Virus record (IMG/VR): IMGVR_UViG_3300001352_002199
Coordinates: 1-59,474 of that record
Strand: one strand, 5' to 3'
Source: a virus
Length of the DNA: 59,474 bases
Shown here: positions 38,624 to 47,783 of the stretch, in pieces
Layout: each line of letters opens with the position of its first letter
How positions within the stretch are numbered: the first letter of the stretch is position 1
Position numbers and translations under genes: made by a program
The notes under the pieces: model-generated
Told to the model about the DNA's origin: nothing
Seen by the model: only the letters and a program-made list of their open reading frames with translations
Database searches by the model: none

Positions 38624-41191
38624 CTATTTTAAGTCAGCTAACTTCATGCAGATTTTTTCATCCACAATGGAAAGGCTATCTATAAACAAAATATCTTCAG
38701 CCTTTCTACCTACAATAATAACTATGTTGTCTTTGTCTGGAACTTTCCCACCAGACTCTATGTATTCCGTGCAGGTCATTTGCCTTCTAGTGTCAACCAT
38801 TATTCCTGGAATTGTACCCATTTCGTCTGATAATAAGATTTTAATATATTTATTACCATTAGCACTAGTACTCCTAAAAGAGTCTTCTACTACACCTATA
38901 AATTTACCCCTGTCATTAGCTAACATAGAATTATAGCTCAAGGAGTCATTTAATTCTACAGCATCACTTTTAAATACATCTTTTAATCTAGATGAATAAC
39001 TGTAACCTAATAATTTTTTTTCAAAATACCAATTAGCAAAGCTTTCATACTGAACATTTTGCTCATAGATAGCTTTATATTTATCATATTTCTTTTTAAA
39101 AGTAATGAATCTAGACTCCTTCATTAGGGGTCTGTTGTCGTCAGCTAATAAACTATCTTTTTTCGCTGCATGTATAGATTCAAGAATGTCGTAACTATAC
39201 TTTGGACCAAGAGATATAAAATTCCTTTTTTCTCTATCTGTTAATAAATTAAAAGCTTGAGCTTCAAGAACTAATCTTGGACGACTAAGAGTTTCATCTT
39301 CACTAAGAGCTCCTGCCTGAATTAATGCAGACATAACTCCGATATTTAGACCTGCTTGCTTAGCGGATAAAAATACATCATACTTATTAGAGTTATCTGT
39401 ATCCCTAAAATCCTCTAAAGCTTTTAAGCTTTTTTCACTAATACCCTTGATGCTATTTAAGCCGAATCTAATATTGTTTTTATCAATAGTAAAATTAAAT
39501 TTAGACTTAATTAAGTTTGGTTGAAGTAAATTAATATCAAAGTACTGTAATTCTCTACTAATTTTAGCAATCTCTTCTTGAGCATTAGGTTCAAATTGAG
39601 ACATCTTAAGTAAACTTAAAAAGAATTGTTTGGGGTGCTTGAATTTTAAGTAAGTAGTCCAAGCTGCAAGAGTAGCGTAAGATATAGAGTGAGACTTATT
39701 GAATGAGTAATTAGCACTATCTTCTGCAACCTTCCATAATACATCAGACACTTCCACGGGTAAATTGTTGTCTTGAACTTTTTGTTTGATTTTTTCTTGC
39801 CATTCTGGCATTAGCTCTACCTTCTTCTTTCCGACTATTCGACGAAGTTGTTCTGACTCATCCAATGTAAAGCCTACCTTTACAGCCATTTTCATTAACT
39901 GCTCCTGATAAAGAGGAATGCCGCCAGTATAATCTAGGACATCATCAAAAAACTCGTGAACACTTTGAAATCGATCAGTAGCCACATAGTCGGAGTAGCT
40001 ATCCGCAAACTCAAGAGCTCCTGGCCTAGCAATAGCTACAACAGCACTTAACTGCTCCATGTTTTTGGGTTTGATTTTTTGACAGATTCTGAAGTTAGTG
40101 TCAGCCTCAATCTGAAATAAGCCATGGGGATTTTGTAGGTCAGTTAAAGGCTCAAAAACTGCTGGATCATTTAAATCAATATCATAAACATCGATATCTA
40201 AATCATTGCAGACATCATAGATAACACTTAAAGTGCGGAGACCAAGAATATCAAACTTAACCATTAACTCAGCAACCCAATTCATATCATAACCGGTCAC
40301 ATAAGAGCCGTCGTTAGTTTTTTGAATAGGACATATATCTGATATTTTCTGATGAGAAATTGCTATACCTGAAGGGTGGACTCCTGTATTTTTGTTTAAC
40401 CCCTCCAGCTGTTTTGCTATTTTAAAAACTCTTGGATTATCTTTAACCCAAGAAGCAAAGCGTTGACTCTCTTCTTCAGCAATTCTTAAGGGGGCTACCT
40501 TACCAAATTTTTTGGGTATGTAACTACTAACATCATTAACTTCTTGCTCAGAATACTCTCCAACTATTTTACCACATTCTTTAACACACAGTTTACCACT
40601 TAAAGTGTTTAATGTCAAAATGTTTGCGGTTCTAGCAGGATGTTTTTGCTCAATATAATCTATAACTTTTTGACGATGTTCATAGGCGATGTCATTATCT
40701 ACATCAGCTAATAAGCTACCGTCTAAATATGTGGTTCCATCTTTTTCTATTTTTCTAGCCCTACTTTTAGAGACGAAACGCTCAAAGAAAAGATCATACC
40801 TTATGGGATCAACCTTAGTAACATCAATTAAAAATAAAACTAATGAGCCCGCAGCTGAACCTCGGCCTGGACCAGTGGGAATATCGTTCTCATGGCAGAA
40901 ATTTAAAATATCCCAATTCAAAAGAATGTAATCAATAAAACCAAGATCTTGAAGGATTTCTAATTCCATCTTGGTTCTAGAGTAGTATTCATCTTTATTA
41001 TCTAGTTTGTCAATGCCCTTAGCTTTAACTCCTTGCATGCATAAAGCTCGCAGGAAATCATAATTAGAACTACTAGGGTCTATATCTAAGTCAGAATAGT
41101 ACTTTGGGTTTACATCAATTTCAGGAAGTAGGACTCCTGGAGGAGCATAATTTTTATACTTCGTGAATTTACTTAAAAATAAATCAGACAT
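38624..41191 (-). CDS. dnaE: DNA polymerase III alpha (DnaE-type), polymerase part
   Basis: 855 residues from ATG 41191, preceded by GGGAGGTGA at ideal spacing; a 6-codon-longer start is also open. GPGRGSAAGSLVLFLIDVTKVDP (from residue 108) and LLADVDNDI (Asp163, 165 and 167, the triad seen as PDxDxD in bacterial DnaE) mark the C-family palm. GVHPSGIAIS, IPLYQEQLM, SYNFNKSHSISYATLAAW-type and helix-hairpin-helix regions follow, then an OB-like end. The N-terminal PHP domain is missing here and is encoded separately at 41974-42759. It is probably the phage replicase. Confidence 0.9.
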   Translation of the reverse strand: MSDLFLSKFTKYKNYAPPGVLLPEIDVNPKYYSDLDIDPSSSNYDFLRALCMQGVKAKGIDKLDNKDEYYSRTKMELEILQDLGFIDYILLNWDILNFCHENDIPTGPGRGSAAGSLVLFLIDVTKVDPIRYDLFFERFVSKSRARKIEKDGTTYLDGSLLADVDNDIAYEHRQKVIDYIEQKHPARTANILTLNTLSGKLCVKECGKIVGEYSEQEVNDVSSYIPKKFGKVAPLRIAEEESQRFASWVKDNPRVFKIAKQLEGLNKNTGVHPSGIAISHQKISDICPIQKTNDGSYVTGYDMNWVAELMVKFDILGLRTLSVIYDVCNDLDIDVYDIDLNDPAVFEPLTDLQNPHGLFQIEADTNFRICQKIKPKNMEQLSAVVAIARPGALEFADSYSDYVATDRFQSVHEFFDDVLDYTGGIPLYQEQLMKMAVKVGFTLDESEQLRRIVGKKKVELMPEWQEKIKQKVQDNNLPVEVSDVLWKVAEDSANYSFNKSHSISYATLAAWTTYLKFKHPKQFFLSLLKMSQFEPNAQEEIAKISRELQYFDINLLQPNLIKSKFNFTIDKNNIRFGLNSIKGISEKSLKALEDFRDTDNSNKYDVFLSAKQAGLNIGVMSALIQAGALSEDETLSRPRLVLEAQAFNLLTDREKRNFISLGPKYSYDILESIHAAKKDSLLADDNRPLMKESRFITFKKKYDKYKAIYEQNVQYESFANWYFEKKLLGYSYSSRLKDVFKSDAVELNDSLSYNSMLANDRGKFIGVVEDSFRSTSANGNKYIKILLSDEMGTIPGIMVDTRRQMTCTEYIESGGKVPDKDNIVIIVGRKAEDILFIDSLSIVDEKICMKLADLK

Positions 41192-41832
41192 TATATATTC
41201 ACCTCCCATAACATTTTCTTAAATACTTCGTAGTTCTGCTCAATATCATACATAGCATCATGCAATCGGCTCTCGTCAATTTTAATATCATAATGTTTAC
41301 ATAAATCAATTAATTTCTTTTTAGATTTTCTATCAACCATATTATTTAATCTATATTGCCAATTGAAGAAGTCATCGTCTTTATTAAATTTAATATCATT
41401 TTTTATAGCTTTAGCTAAGCAAAGGGTATCGATGGACCTATTGATGTAGCTATAGTCTGGTTTTTTATGAACGCACTTTCTATATATACCATGAATGTAT
41501 ATGTCGAATCCTAGTATATTGTGACCTACATTAATGTAAGATTCATCATACAAGTATTTCTCGAAGTCATGTAAGATTGGTTCAGCTAGTTGAGCTTTCT
41601 TATCGTACTCAGACTTTGTCCAGCCAGTCATCTTAGCGGCTGCGTCTGACATCTTTAAGTTAGACCAGTGTATCCAGCAGTCTTTTTTCTCTACGATCTT
41701 ACCCTCGTTGATTACCATGTAACCAAGTTGCCAAGGTTTATTATCTAGAGAACCTAAATTTAGACAACAAGTTTCAAAGTCAAAAAACAAATAGTTTTGC
41801 TTTTTATTGAACCTAAGTAGATCTTCTTTCAT
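41191..41832 (-). CDS. DnaQ-like 3'-5' exonuclease
   Basis: 213 residues. YLFFDFETCCLN (DxE, Asp18 and Glu20), GHNILGFDIYIHGIY (second Asp) and LHDAMYDIEQNYEVF (HxxxxxD) give the DEDDh exonuclease triad. It probably proofreads for the adjacent polymerase. The stop overlaps the polymerase ATG (TAATG), so the two are expected to be made together. Confidence 0.9.
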   Translation of the reverse strand: MKEDLLRFNKKQNYLFFDFETCCLNLGSLDNKPWQLGYMVINEGKIVEKKDCWIHWSNLKMSDAAAKMTGWTKSEYDKKAQLAEPILHDFEKYLYDESYINVGHNILGFDIYIHGIYRKCVHKKPDYSYINRSIDTLCLAKAIKNDIKFNKDDDFFNWQYRLNNMVDRKSKKKLIDLCKHYDIKIDESRLHDAMYDIEQNYEVFKKMLWEVNI

Positions 41833-41837
41833 TGTAA

Positions 41838-41966
41838 TTATTGCTTATTAAAAAACTCTTCAACTTCAGATAAGAATTTAGATTTTTCTTTGTCGGAAAG
41901 AGCGGTGTATTGCTTTTTAATTTGACGCAAAACTCTTTTCTGTTCTGGAGTGTCTTGGTAGGACAT
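41838..41966 (-). CDS. 42-residue hypothetical protein in the replicase block
   Basis: ATG 41966 to TAA 41838 reads MSYQDTPEQKRVLRQIKKQY then a Lys/Glu helix ending FFNKQ. It lies between the PHP and exonuclease genes of the replicase with 5-7 base gaps. Helical and charged; it may be a linker or clamp-binding peptide but no clamp motif is evident. Confidence 0.55.
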   Translation of the reverse strand: MSYQDTPEQKRVLRQIKKQYTALSDKEKSKFLSEVEEFFNKQ

Positions 41967-41973
41967 TGCTTTT

Positions 41974-42759
41974 TTAATTCTTAGTAATTGCTTCTTGTTC
42001 ATATTTTGTTTCTAAATAACTTTCATAAGAGAATTCTGGACTAGATAAATGATCAAAATTTGGTACAGATAAAGTTCTTTGTTTTCCGTTCCTCTTTGCA
42101 CATATACATTTATATGTTTGATACGCTTCGAAATCTTCTTTTTTGTTATAGTAAATTGATTTTGATTCGCTATAATTGTACTTGAAATTTTCACAATAGT
42201 CAATAACTTTCGACCTTATTTGCTGATCAAAGGGTAAGTAGTTATTTTCTAAAAAGAAATGAGGGTCACAAAACGAAAAATCAGGAATACAACTACAGAA
42301 ATGCATACTATTCATAAATATGAATGAATCATAAAAGGGTATAGCCATTTGCAAATCTTCATTAGACCACATTTCTTTAAGGCTAGGGATGTCTATAACT
42401 CCATTATTATTACAGAATGCATGAGAATATATTTTATTTAATAATGAACAGCCAGCATCATTCTTAGCGAAAATTATCAATTTATGACAACAATGATTAG
42501 TTGGGGAGTCAGAGTCAGCAGAAACCTCTAGATGCGAACAGGATATCCTTAATCCAAAAATTAAATGTTTACCCATAGACTCAGCTGTTTTTTGTGCTTG
42601 CAGGAAGCCCACTAAAGAGTCTTCAACTAATGTGATTGAGTCTTCGTTTTCCGCTATAGAGAAAACGCTCTGTGGGCCATCCTCTTGAACCTTAGACGGA
42701 TGACTCAAAGTTAAAATAGATTTACCTATTGAATAGTGACTTTTGAACAGTGCTATCAT
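41974..42759 (-). CDS. separate PHP-domain part of DnaE, degenerate
   Basis: 261 residues. The order of elements fits the N-terminal PHP domain of DnaE: SHYSIGKSIL for HxHSxYSxxDG, SIAENEDSITLVEDSLVGFLQAQKTAESMGKHLIFGLRISC for the AxTDhGnlxGxxxF...GIKPIxG block, HKLIIFAKNDAGCSLLNKIYSHAF for the LLaknexGyknLxxLvS block, and FEAYQTYKCICAKR near the end. Metal-binding His residues of the first two blocks are missing, so it is probably structural. ATG 42759 lies 6 bases past a -10 box. Confidence 0.75.
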   Translation of the reverse strand: MIALFKSHYSIGKSILTLSHPSKVQEDGPQSVFSIAENEDSITLVEDSLVGFLQAQKTAESMGKHLIFGLRISCSHLEVSADSDSPTNHCCHKLIIFAKNDAGCSLLNKIYSHAFCNNNGVIDIPSLKEMWSNEDLQMAIPFYDSFIFMNSMHFCSCIPDFSFCDPHFFLENNYLPFDQQIRSKVIDYCENFKYNYSESKSIYYNKKEDFEAYQTYKCICAKRNGKQRTLSVPNFDHLSSPEFSYESYLETKYEQEAITKN

Positions 42760-42765
42760 TCAATC

Positions 42766-42794
42766 ATGATAGCAAGAAAACACATTTAAGTCAA
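42766..42794 (-). promoter_or_regulatory. sigma-70-type promoter
   Basis: TTGACT (42789-42794), 17 bases, TATCAT (42766-42771), then 6 bases to the ATG at 42759, so the transcript is expected to be leaderless. Confidence 0.75.
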
Positions 42795-42795
42795 G

Positions 42796-43791
42796 CTATA
42801 TCTTGTATTTTTCGATAAATGATTCAGCGGGCTTTCCGTCAGCTAAATGAATTTCAAGATCTAGTAAAATTTTATTCCTCAATTCAAGCACATCCTTCGA
42901 TTCGGATGAACCTTGGGACTCTTTGAATGTTGCGGAAGCAGCTACAACCAAAAGAATAGCTAATGGATCAAAAACAAAAATAAGAATTAAAATAACCATC
43001 CTAACCGCAGATTCAGAGTTTACTTCTGGACCCCCAAAATCAGAAACGAGCTCAGCTATATATTTAATTGGGCCGATTTCCGCCTCTAACTCTTTGAGCT
43101 TGGATTCTATTTTACTTTTGTCTAAATTAATTAATAAATAATCTTCTTCTAAGTTTTCTAGATTAGGAAATATCTCGCTTTCCAACTTAACTCTATAAGC
43201 TTCTAGCCTATTCTGTATATCTTGTTTCGATTTCTCTATGGAGGCGCGCTCATCTGCTTGATTCTCTCTCTCTTTTTTAATGTTGCTGGATGTAGAAAAT
43301 CCACCTTTCTCTCTAATGTGAGTAATCATAGAGTCTAAATCTTTGAGCCTATCATTTAAACGCTGTAATGAAGTATAGTCATCAGATTTAAGCTGTTCGT
43401 TAGTTTTCTTTTGGGATTCTAGAGATATCTTTTTAGTGTCAATAGACTCTAGCTTTTTATCTAACATAGATATTTGAGAGCCGTACTGAGATGCACCAGC
43501 TTCTTGTTCTATGTGAGACTTACTCAAGAATCCAAATATACCCATACTTGTAATCCCAGATAAAACTAAAACAGCAATTGCTAAATAATATTTAATTAAA
43601 CGACCAGCTGTTTTCCAATTTCTATGAAGCCAGACAGCAGTAACTAACTTGCCAATTTCGAGAGTACTACCCATTATTACGATAGACCAAAATACACCTG
43701 GAAAGATAGTTGTTAAGCCTATAATGCTAAAATAAGCTGCTACAGCAGCTAACGATAAAGAAGAAAGAGCAATTACTATTGGAAAAACCAT
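42796..43791 (-). CDS. membrane protein with central coiled coil
   Basis: 331 residues. Three N-terminal membrane helices (VFPIVIALSSLSLAAVAAYF, FWSIVIMGSTLEIGKLVTAVW, YYLAIAVLVLSGITSMGIFGF), a coiled coil of about 130 residues rich in Lys/Glu/Ser, and a fourth helix (AVRMVILILIFVFDPLAILLVVAA). The pattern FDPLAxLLxxAA is common in membrane proteins of marine phages. It opens a unit behind a GTGTAA box. Function unknown; an infection-remodelling or virion membrane role is possible. Confidence 0.7.
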   Translation of the reverse strand: MVFPIVIALSSLSLAAVAAYFSIIGLTTIFPGVFWSIVIMGSTLEIGKLVTAVWLHRNWKTAGRLIKYYLAIAVLVLSGITSMGIFGFLSKSHIEQEAGASQYGSQISMLDKKLESIDTKKISLESQKKTNEQLKSDDYTSLQRLNDRLKDLDSMITHIREKGGFSTSSNIKKERENQADERASIEKSKQDIQNRLEAYRVKLESEIFPNLENLEEDYLLINLDKSKIESKLKELEAEIGPIKYIAELVSDFGGPEVNSESAVRMVILILIFVFDPLAILLVVAASATFKESQGSSESKDVLELRNKILLDLEIHLADGKPAESFIEKYKI

Positions 43792-43799
43792 AATAATGG

Positions 43800-43805
43800 T
43801 TACAC
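43800..43805 (-). promoter_or_regulatory. GTGTAA box (putative phage promoter, leaderless)
   Basis: TTAGTGTAA, exactly 8 bases, then ATG at 43791. No -35 and no Shine-Dalgarno. Confidence 0.65.
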
Positions 43806-43809
43806 TAAT

Positions 43810-44901
43810 TTAACCAAATAAGTCTACATGCTCTGACTCTGATGGCTTCCAGTAAGGACAACCTTCATACTCCATTCGGTCAATCGATTGACCTTCTTTC
43901 TTAACTTTCTCTAAACTATTTAAGTCATCGATAAAACAAGTTTTTAAGACTTTACCAGAACTATCCTTAAGTGCATAATAAGGAAAAGGTTTTCTAAAAG
44001 AACATATAAAGGCTGGAATGGGATTGCCATTTTTATCAAGAACAGGTTGACCTCTACTCACCTTAAATCCATCCTTACCACAAGCTAAAGGCCCTCCAAA
44101 TGTACCATCAGAAGGGTAAGATTGAGCTCCAGCAAAATTAGAATGAGCTTGCTCTTCATCAAAATTGTCAATGACTTTTTGAATCTCAGTTAGTTCGTAT
44201 TGAAACCCATACAACTCGGAGTCAGAGAGCGGTTCCATCCTGAGGACTCCATTGCCAGTTTTTTTAAACAAATCTTTACTTAAATCAAATTTCAAAAATA
44301 AAAATTCACTTTCTCTTTTTTTATAATTAGGGTATAAATGCTTAACAGCTAGAGAATACATTAAGTCCTGCAAGTTGTCAGTAATTTCTTTACCCTTAAA
44401 TACTTGCTTACTACTCTTAAAATCTCTAATTAAAGCGTAGGATGTTTCTTCATATAGAAATAACTTATCAATGAAACCTTTTATGCGATAAGAAAAATCT
44501 TCATTTTCTACTTCGATATCAAAAGACTCTTCTGATATAGCTTTGGTGGGCTCATTATCATCACCGCCAAAAAAATCATAATGTAAACCATTAACGGTCA
44601 TGGAGTCAATTAACTCTAAGTTTTCATCGTCATCAACATTTAATTTTCTAGCATAATAAAGAGTCAATCGCTCTATAGGAGGGCATTTAAAAATAGATCC
44701 GTGCTTGATTATGGACTCGTAATGTTTCTTGTGTCTTGGGTTACCCAGTAATTCAAAAATTAAGTGGCAGATCCAACCACGACTAGCACCATCATTAGAT
44801 GTGTCGGGCAGCTTTAATTTATAATTGCCCCAGTATTTCCATGAGCACATTTGTAGAGTTTTAATTCTACTTGCAGATAACGCTGATTCATGCTTCTTCA
44901 T
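43810..44901 (-). CDS. RecB-like PD-(D/E)XK nuclease
   Basis: 363 residues. LSASRIKTLQMCSWKYWGNY at the start, ASRGWICHLIFELL and IKGFIDKLFLYEETSYALIRDFKSSKQVF give the RecB/Cas4-type nuclease core (GxxHxxxE-like, D, DxK). Cys residues near the N-terminus (Cys18) and C-terminus (ACGKDG, FICSF, EGCPYW) could hold an iron-sulfur cluster as in AddB/Cas4, but the spacing is not standard. It overlaps the primase gene by 14 bases, so a replication or recombination role is likely. Confidence 0.8.
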   Translation of the reverse strand: MKKHESALSASRIKTLQMCSWKYWGNYKLKLPDTSNDGASRGWICHLIFELLGNPRHKKHYESIIKHGSIFKCPPIERLTLYYARKLNVDDDENLELIDSMTVNGLHYDFFGGDDNEPTKAISEESFDIEVENEDFSYRIKGFIDKLFLYEETSYALIRDFKSSKQVFKGKEITDNLQDLMYSLAVKHLYPNYKKRESEFLFLKFDLSKDLFKKTGNGVLRMEPLSDSELYGFQYELTEIQKVIDNFDEEQAHSNFAGAQSYPSDGTFGGPLACGKDGFKVSRGQPVLDKNGNPIPAFICSFRKPFPYYALKDSSGKVLKTCFIDDLNSLEKVKKEGQSIDRMEYEGCPYWKPSESEHVDLFG

Positions 44902-45943
44902 ATAATAATGTTAAGTTCTTTTTTAAGGTTTTAGGTATATCCCTCTTGTTGTCTAGTTTTTTAGCGAAAGAAATAATTTTAGGGATTTGATCTGTTTCAT
45001 TAATTAATTTAAGTTTTTCTCTCCATTTAATAAAATCAACTTCCCCCATATCACCAAAGTCATTTTGTGTAGGTAAGCAGATTTTGATTTGAGAGGAATC
45101 ATAATAATTTAGTAGTTTCAAATAATTTTTAACACATGCATTCATGCCTCTATTATCTTCTTTGTTGGAGTCGTTGTTGAAGGAAAGAATAACTCGCTTG
45201 AAGTTAAACTGAATTAAAGAGCAAAGAAGCTTGGACGATATATCTAAACCGAAAGAAACTAATACATTAGTTATTCCGTTTTCTATACAACTTAACGCAT
45301 CACCAATGCTCTCAACTATAAGAACATAATCTTTATTTACATTATCAAAAAATACTCCATCTTCAGTTGGAACATAAGCGGGGTAAACCCAAGATTTCTT
45401 TTTGCCCATATGTTTCCATTTAGGGCGACCCTCTTTGTTCGACATATCCCTGCCAGAAAACCCATGAATTTGTTTGTACTCATTATAGATAGGAAAGACA
45501 AACCTCTGATACATTTGAGACCTAGTAGCTAAACCACCCTTCAATTGAATTAAGGTATCATCGGATATACCCCTGCCGTTGTAAAACTTATAATGAGGCA
45601 AGAGTTTATCAAGTATACTGTCTGGATAAACTTCTTCAACTTGGAGCTTTTCAATTGTGTTTCTTGCTCTCTCCGTCAGGAAGAAAGTTTCTTCCTTGTT
45701 TAAATATTTTTTAAGCTCTGTAGGGTCATTAGTATTAAGGGTTAAAACTAATAACTGCTTAAATGGCATGAACGGTGTATTCTGAACATAGTCCTTCCAA
45801 GCTCCAGTATCCTTATATATTTGCAAGGCTGTTGAGTTGTCTCCACCTCTATATAGAGCTGCACACTGCCAATAAGAACCTTTATCATTAAGTTTGTAAC
45901 CTAACTGCTCGAGTATATCTCGAATTTTATCAGAACTTATCAT
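44888..45943 (-). CDS. DnaG-like primase
   Basis: 351 residues. The middle has GGLATRSQMYQRFVFPIYNEYKQIHGFSGRDMSNKEGRPKWKH, the DnaG N-terminal core, and a TOPRIM domain with VLIVESIGDALSCIENG (Glu) and RVILSFNNDSNKEDNRGMNA (acidic pair). The N-terminal zinc-finger region (YWQCAALYRGGDNSTALQIYKD) keeps the fold pattern of CHC2 but lacks most Cys ligands. It should make RNA primers with the DnaB-type helicase that follows. Confidence 0.85.
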   Translation of the reverse strand: MISSDKIRDILEQLGYKLNDKGSYWQCAALYRGGDNSTALQIYKDTGAWKDYVQNTPFMPFKQLLVLTLNTNDPTELKKYLNKEETFFLTERARNTIEKLQVEEVYPDSILDKLLPHYKFYNGRGISDDTLIQLKGGLATRSQMYQRFVFPIYNEYKQIHGFSGRDMSNKEGRPKWKHMGKKKSWVYPAYVPTEDGVFFDNVNKDYVLIVESIGDALSCIENGITNVLVSFGLDISSKLLCSLIQFNFKRVILSFNNDSNKEDNRGMNACVKNYLKLLNYYDSSQIKICLPTQNDFGDMGEVDFIKWREKLKLINETDQIPKIISFAKKLDNKRDIPKTLKKNLTLLYEEA

Positions 45944-47457
45944 ATATCTGGCAACTCATCAGGGTTATTGTTGAGGCTCACATCCGCTTCAGCCATTTGA
46001 GTGCGCACTAAATCTACAGTATCTCCAACTTCAGTAATATTAAAGTTATCAAAATTTAAATAAATAGAATTCTTAACCATTGTTACATCATCCGAAAGTC
46101 GAACGGGCTGCAAAGCTCTCATGTAATTTGAACCCAAATGCCTATGCTTGAAACAAGAAAGTTTATGTGTTCCGAAATTAGGGCTATCCGCCATTTCATC
46201 TTGAGATTTTTGCCTAAGACTAAATAGGTGAGAACTAAATTGTGTGATTCTATCAGAAAGAGATACAACACTTTCGTCTTCTACTATATTTTCTGCCCTA
46301 CGATTATTGGTAATACCAGAACGATTACTTTGAACACTAGTCATCATAGCTACCATTGGGTTGCCTTCAAATAAAATATCTCGTTGAACTAATTTTTTAA
46401 ATTTATCAACCATTTCACCAACCACTTGCCATTCGCTTTTATTGTTTGAGTTTTCAGATGTAGTTTTGATGTAGTCAAAATTAAAGATCATTTCATTACC
46501 TCTACCAACCTTGCTGTAGTAAAAACGTTTAACTAAATTTACCATTTGATCAACATTCATTCCTGATACATTAAAATAATGTAATTTGTAAGATTTTATT
46601 TTAGGCCAGACAGATCTGACCCTATTAACCATTTCTTCGCCGCCTCTACGCCATTTTCCAGTCTCAATAAAATGAAGAGGCACGCCAGACATTGAGGCAC
46701 ATAAACGCATCCTAAGTTCTTCCTGACTCATCTCTCCATTATCAAAGTGCAAGATGGGTGTAAAATTATTTAATTCGGAGGTTTTAAGACAAAAATCTAA
46801 ACAAAACTGAGTTTTACCAACTCCAGATCTAGCTGTAATTGTGGTGATATTTCCTGGCCTAAGTAGGGATCCATATAATTCGTGAAGCCTTTCATGTGGA
46901 CCAGTTAAACCAAACTCCTCAATAGGATTATTTCCCCTATCTTCAACATAATCCTCCATTTCACTAAATAAATCTTCAGGAACATTTGAGCCGTTATCAT
47001 AAAGGGATATAGTGCTATTATAAATTTTATCAGCATCCTCTATTAATTGACTAAATGAATCTTCAGAGGAAGCATTCTGCATTCTCTTTATTATTTTAGA
47101 GCCACACCCAGCTACCTTACGCCTAGCAGAGTATTTCTTTAAGTCTTTAGCTAAACCAATAACGGTATTGGAATTAGTCTTCCTTAAAGAAAGGGCTTGG
47201 ATGTAGTCACCTATATTTATATCATCCTCAAAAGATAAATTAAGAGATAACGCTCTTTCCGTAAGCATTACATAATCAATTTGATCACCGCCCTCTATGG
47301 ACCTTTTAAGAATTGAGAAAATTGTTTTATTAACTTGAGAAGACTCACTATAAAAATCATCCTCGCAGATATAGGAAGATATTTCTACAAAAGAGTCTGG
47401 GTGATTAATAAGTGTTGCAAGAAACTGCTGTTCCTCTTTAAAAGAATACATTGCCAT
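45940..47457 (-). CDS. dnaB: DnaB-type replicative helicase
   Basis: 505 residues. EEQQFLATLINHPDSFVEISSYICEDDFYSESSQVNKTIF is the N-terminal DnaB domain. NITTITARSGVGKTQFCLDFCL (Walker A about 209-216), FTPILHFDNGEMSQEELRMRLCASMSGVP and MIFNFDYIKTTSEN (Walker B region) are helicase motifs of SF4. It unwinds DNA at the fork with the adjacent primase. It overlaps the primase gene by four bases; its own promoter lies upstream. Confidence 0.9.
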   Translation of the reverse strand: MAMYSFKEEQQFLATLINHPDSFVEISSYICEDDFYSESSQVNKTIFSILKRSIEGGDQIDYVMLTERALSLNLSFEDDINIGDYIQALSLRKTNSNTVIGLAKDLKKYSARRKVAGCGSKIIKRMQNASSEDSFSQLIEDADKIYNSTISLYDNGSNVPEDLFSEMEDYVEDRGNNPIEEFGLTGPHERLHELYGSLLRPGNITTITARSGVGKTQFCLDFCLKTSELNNFTPILHFDNGEMSQEELRMRLCASMSGVPLHFIETGKWRRGGEEMVNRVRSVWPKIKSYKLHYFNVSGMNVDQMVNLVKRFYYSKVGRGNEMIFNFDYIKTTSENSNNKSEWQVVGEMVDKFKKLVQRDILFEGNPMVAMMTSVQSNRSGITNNRRAENIVEDESVVSLSDRITQFSSHLFSLRQKSQDEMADSPNFGTHKLSCFKHRHLGSNYMRALQPVRLSDDVTMVKNSIYLNFDNFNITEVGDTVDLVRTQMAEADVSLNNNPDELPDI

Positions 47458-47468
47458 AATTAAACCTT

Positions 47469-47497
47469 AGTATAAACTAAGAAATTATAAAAGTCAA
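47469..47497 (-). promoter_or_regulatory. sigma-70-type promoter of the replication block
   Basis: TTGACT (47492-47497), 17 bases, TATACT (47469-47474), then 11 bases to ATG 47457. The expected leader is only 3-5 bases. Confidence 0.75.
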
Positions 47498-47500
47498 GTT

Positions 47501-47764
47501 TTATTCTTGATCCCCATTAATATCAAATGGAGCATCTACATTTTCAATTTCAATTAAATACTTTTCTAAAGCCTTGCGAATTCCCATTTCTATAATTTGA
47601 CTACCAGCCCTGCAAAAAATCATTGGCGCACCATCTTGATCCGTGTAGGCTATTAAGAAACCTTTGGATCCATCGCTACTACCTCCTGTAAACTCGTATA
47701 ATTTTTCTAAAAGGCTTTGAGGTATCTGAAAAGCTGGTAAGTTTTCTGGATCTATTTGACTCAT
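47501..47764 (-). CDS. small hypothetical protein
   Basis: 87 residues (PENLPAFQIPQSLLEKLYEFTGGSSDGSKGFLIAYTDQDGAPMIFCRAGSQIIEMGIRK...). It looks like a small alpha/beta phage protein with no known name. A GTGTAA box lies 10 bases before the ATG. It is followed by the promoter of the helicase gene. Confidence 0.65.
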   Translation of the reverse strand: MSQIDPENLPAFQIPQSLLEKLYEFTGGSSDGSKGFLIAYTDQDGAPMIFCRAGSQIIEMGIRKALEKYLIEIENVDAPFDINGDQE

Positions 47765-47774
47765 TCAATATATA

Positions 47775-47780
47775 TTACAC
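47775..47780 (-). promoter_or_regulatory. GTGTAA box (putative phage promoter)
   Basis: ATAGTGTAA, 10 bases (TATATATTGA), then ATG at 47764. Confidence 0.55.
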
Positions 47781-47783
47781 TAT

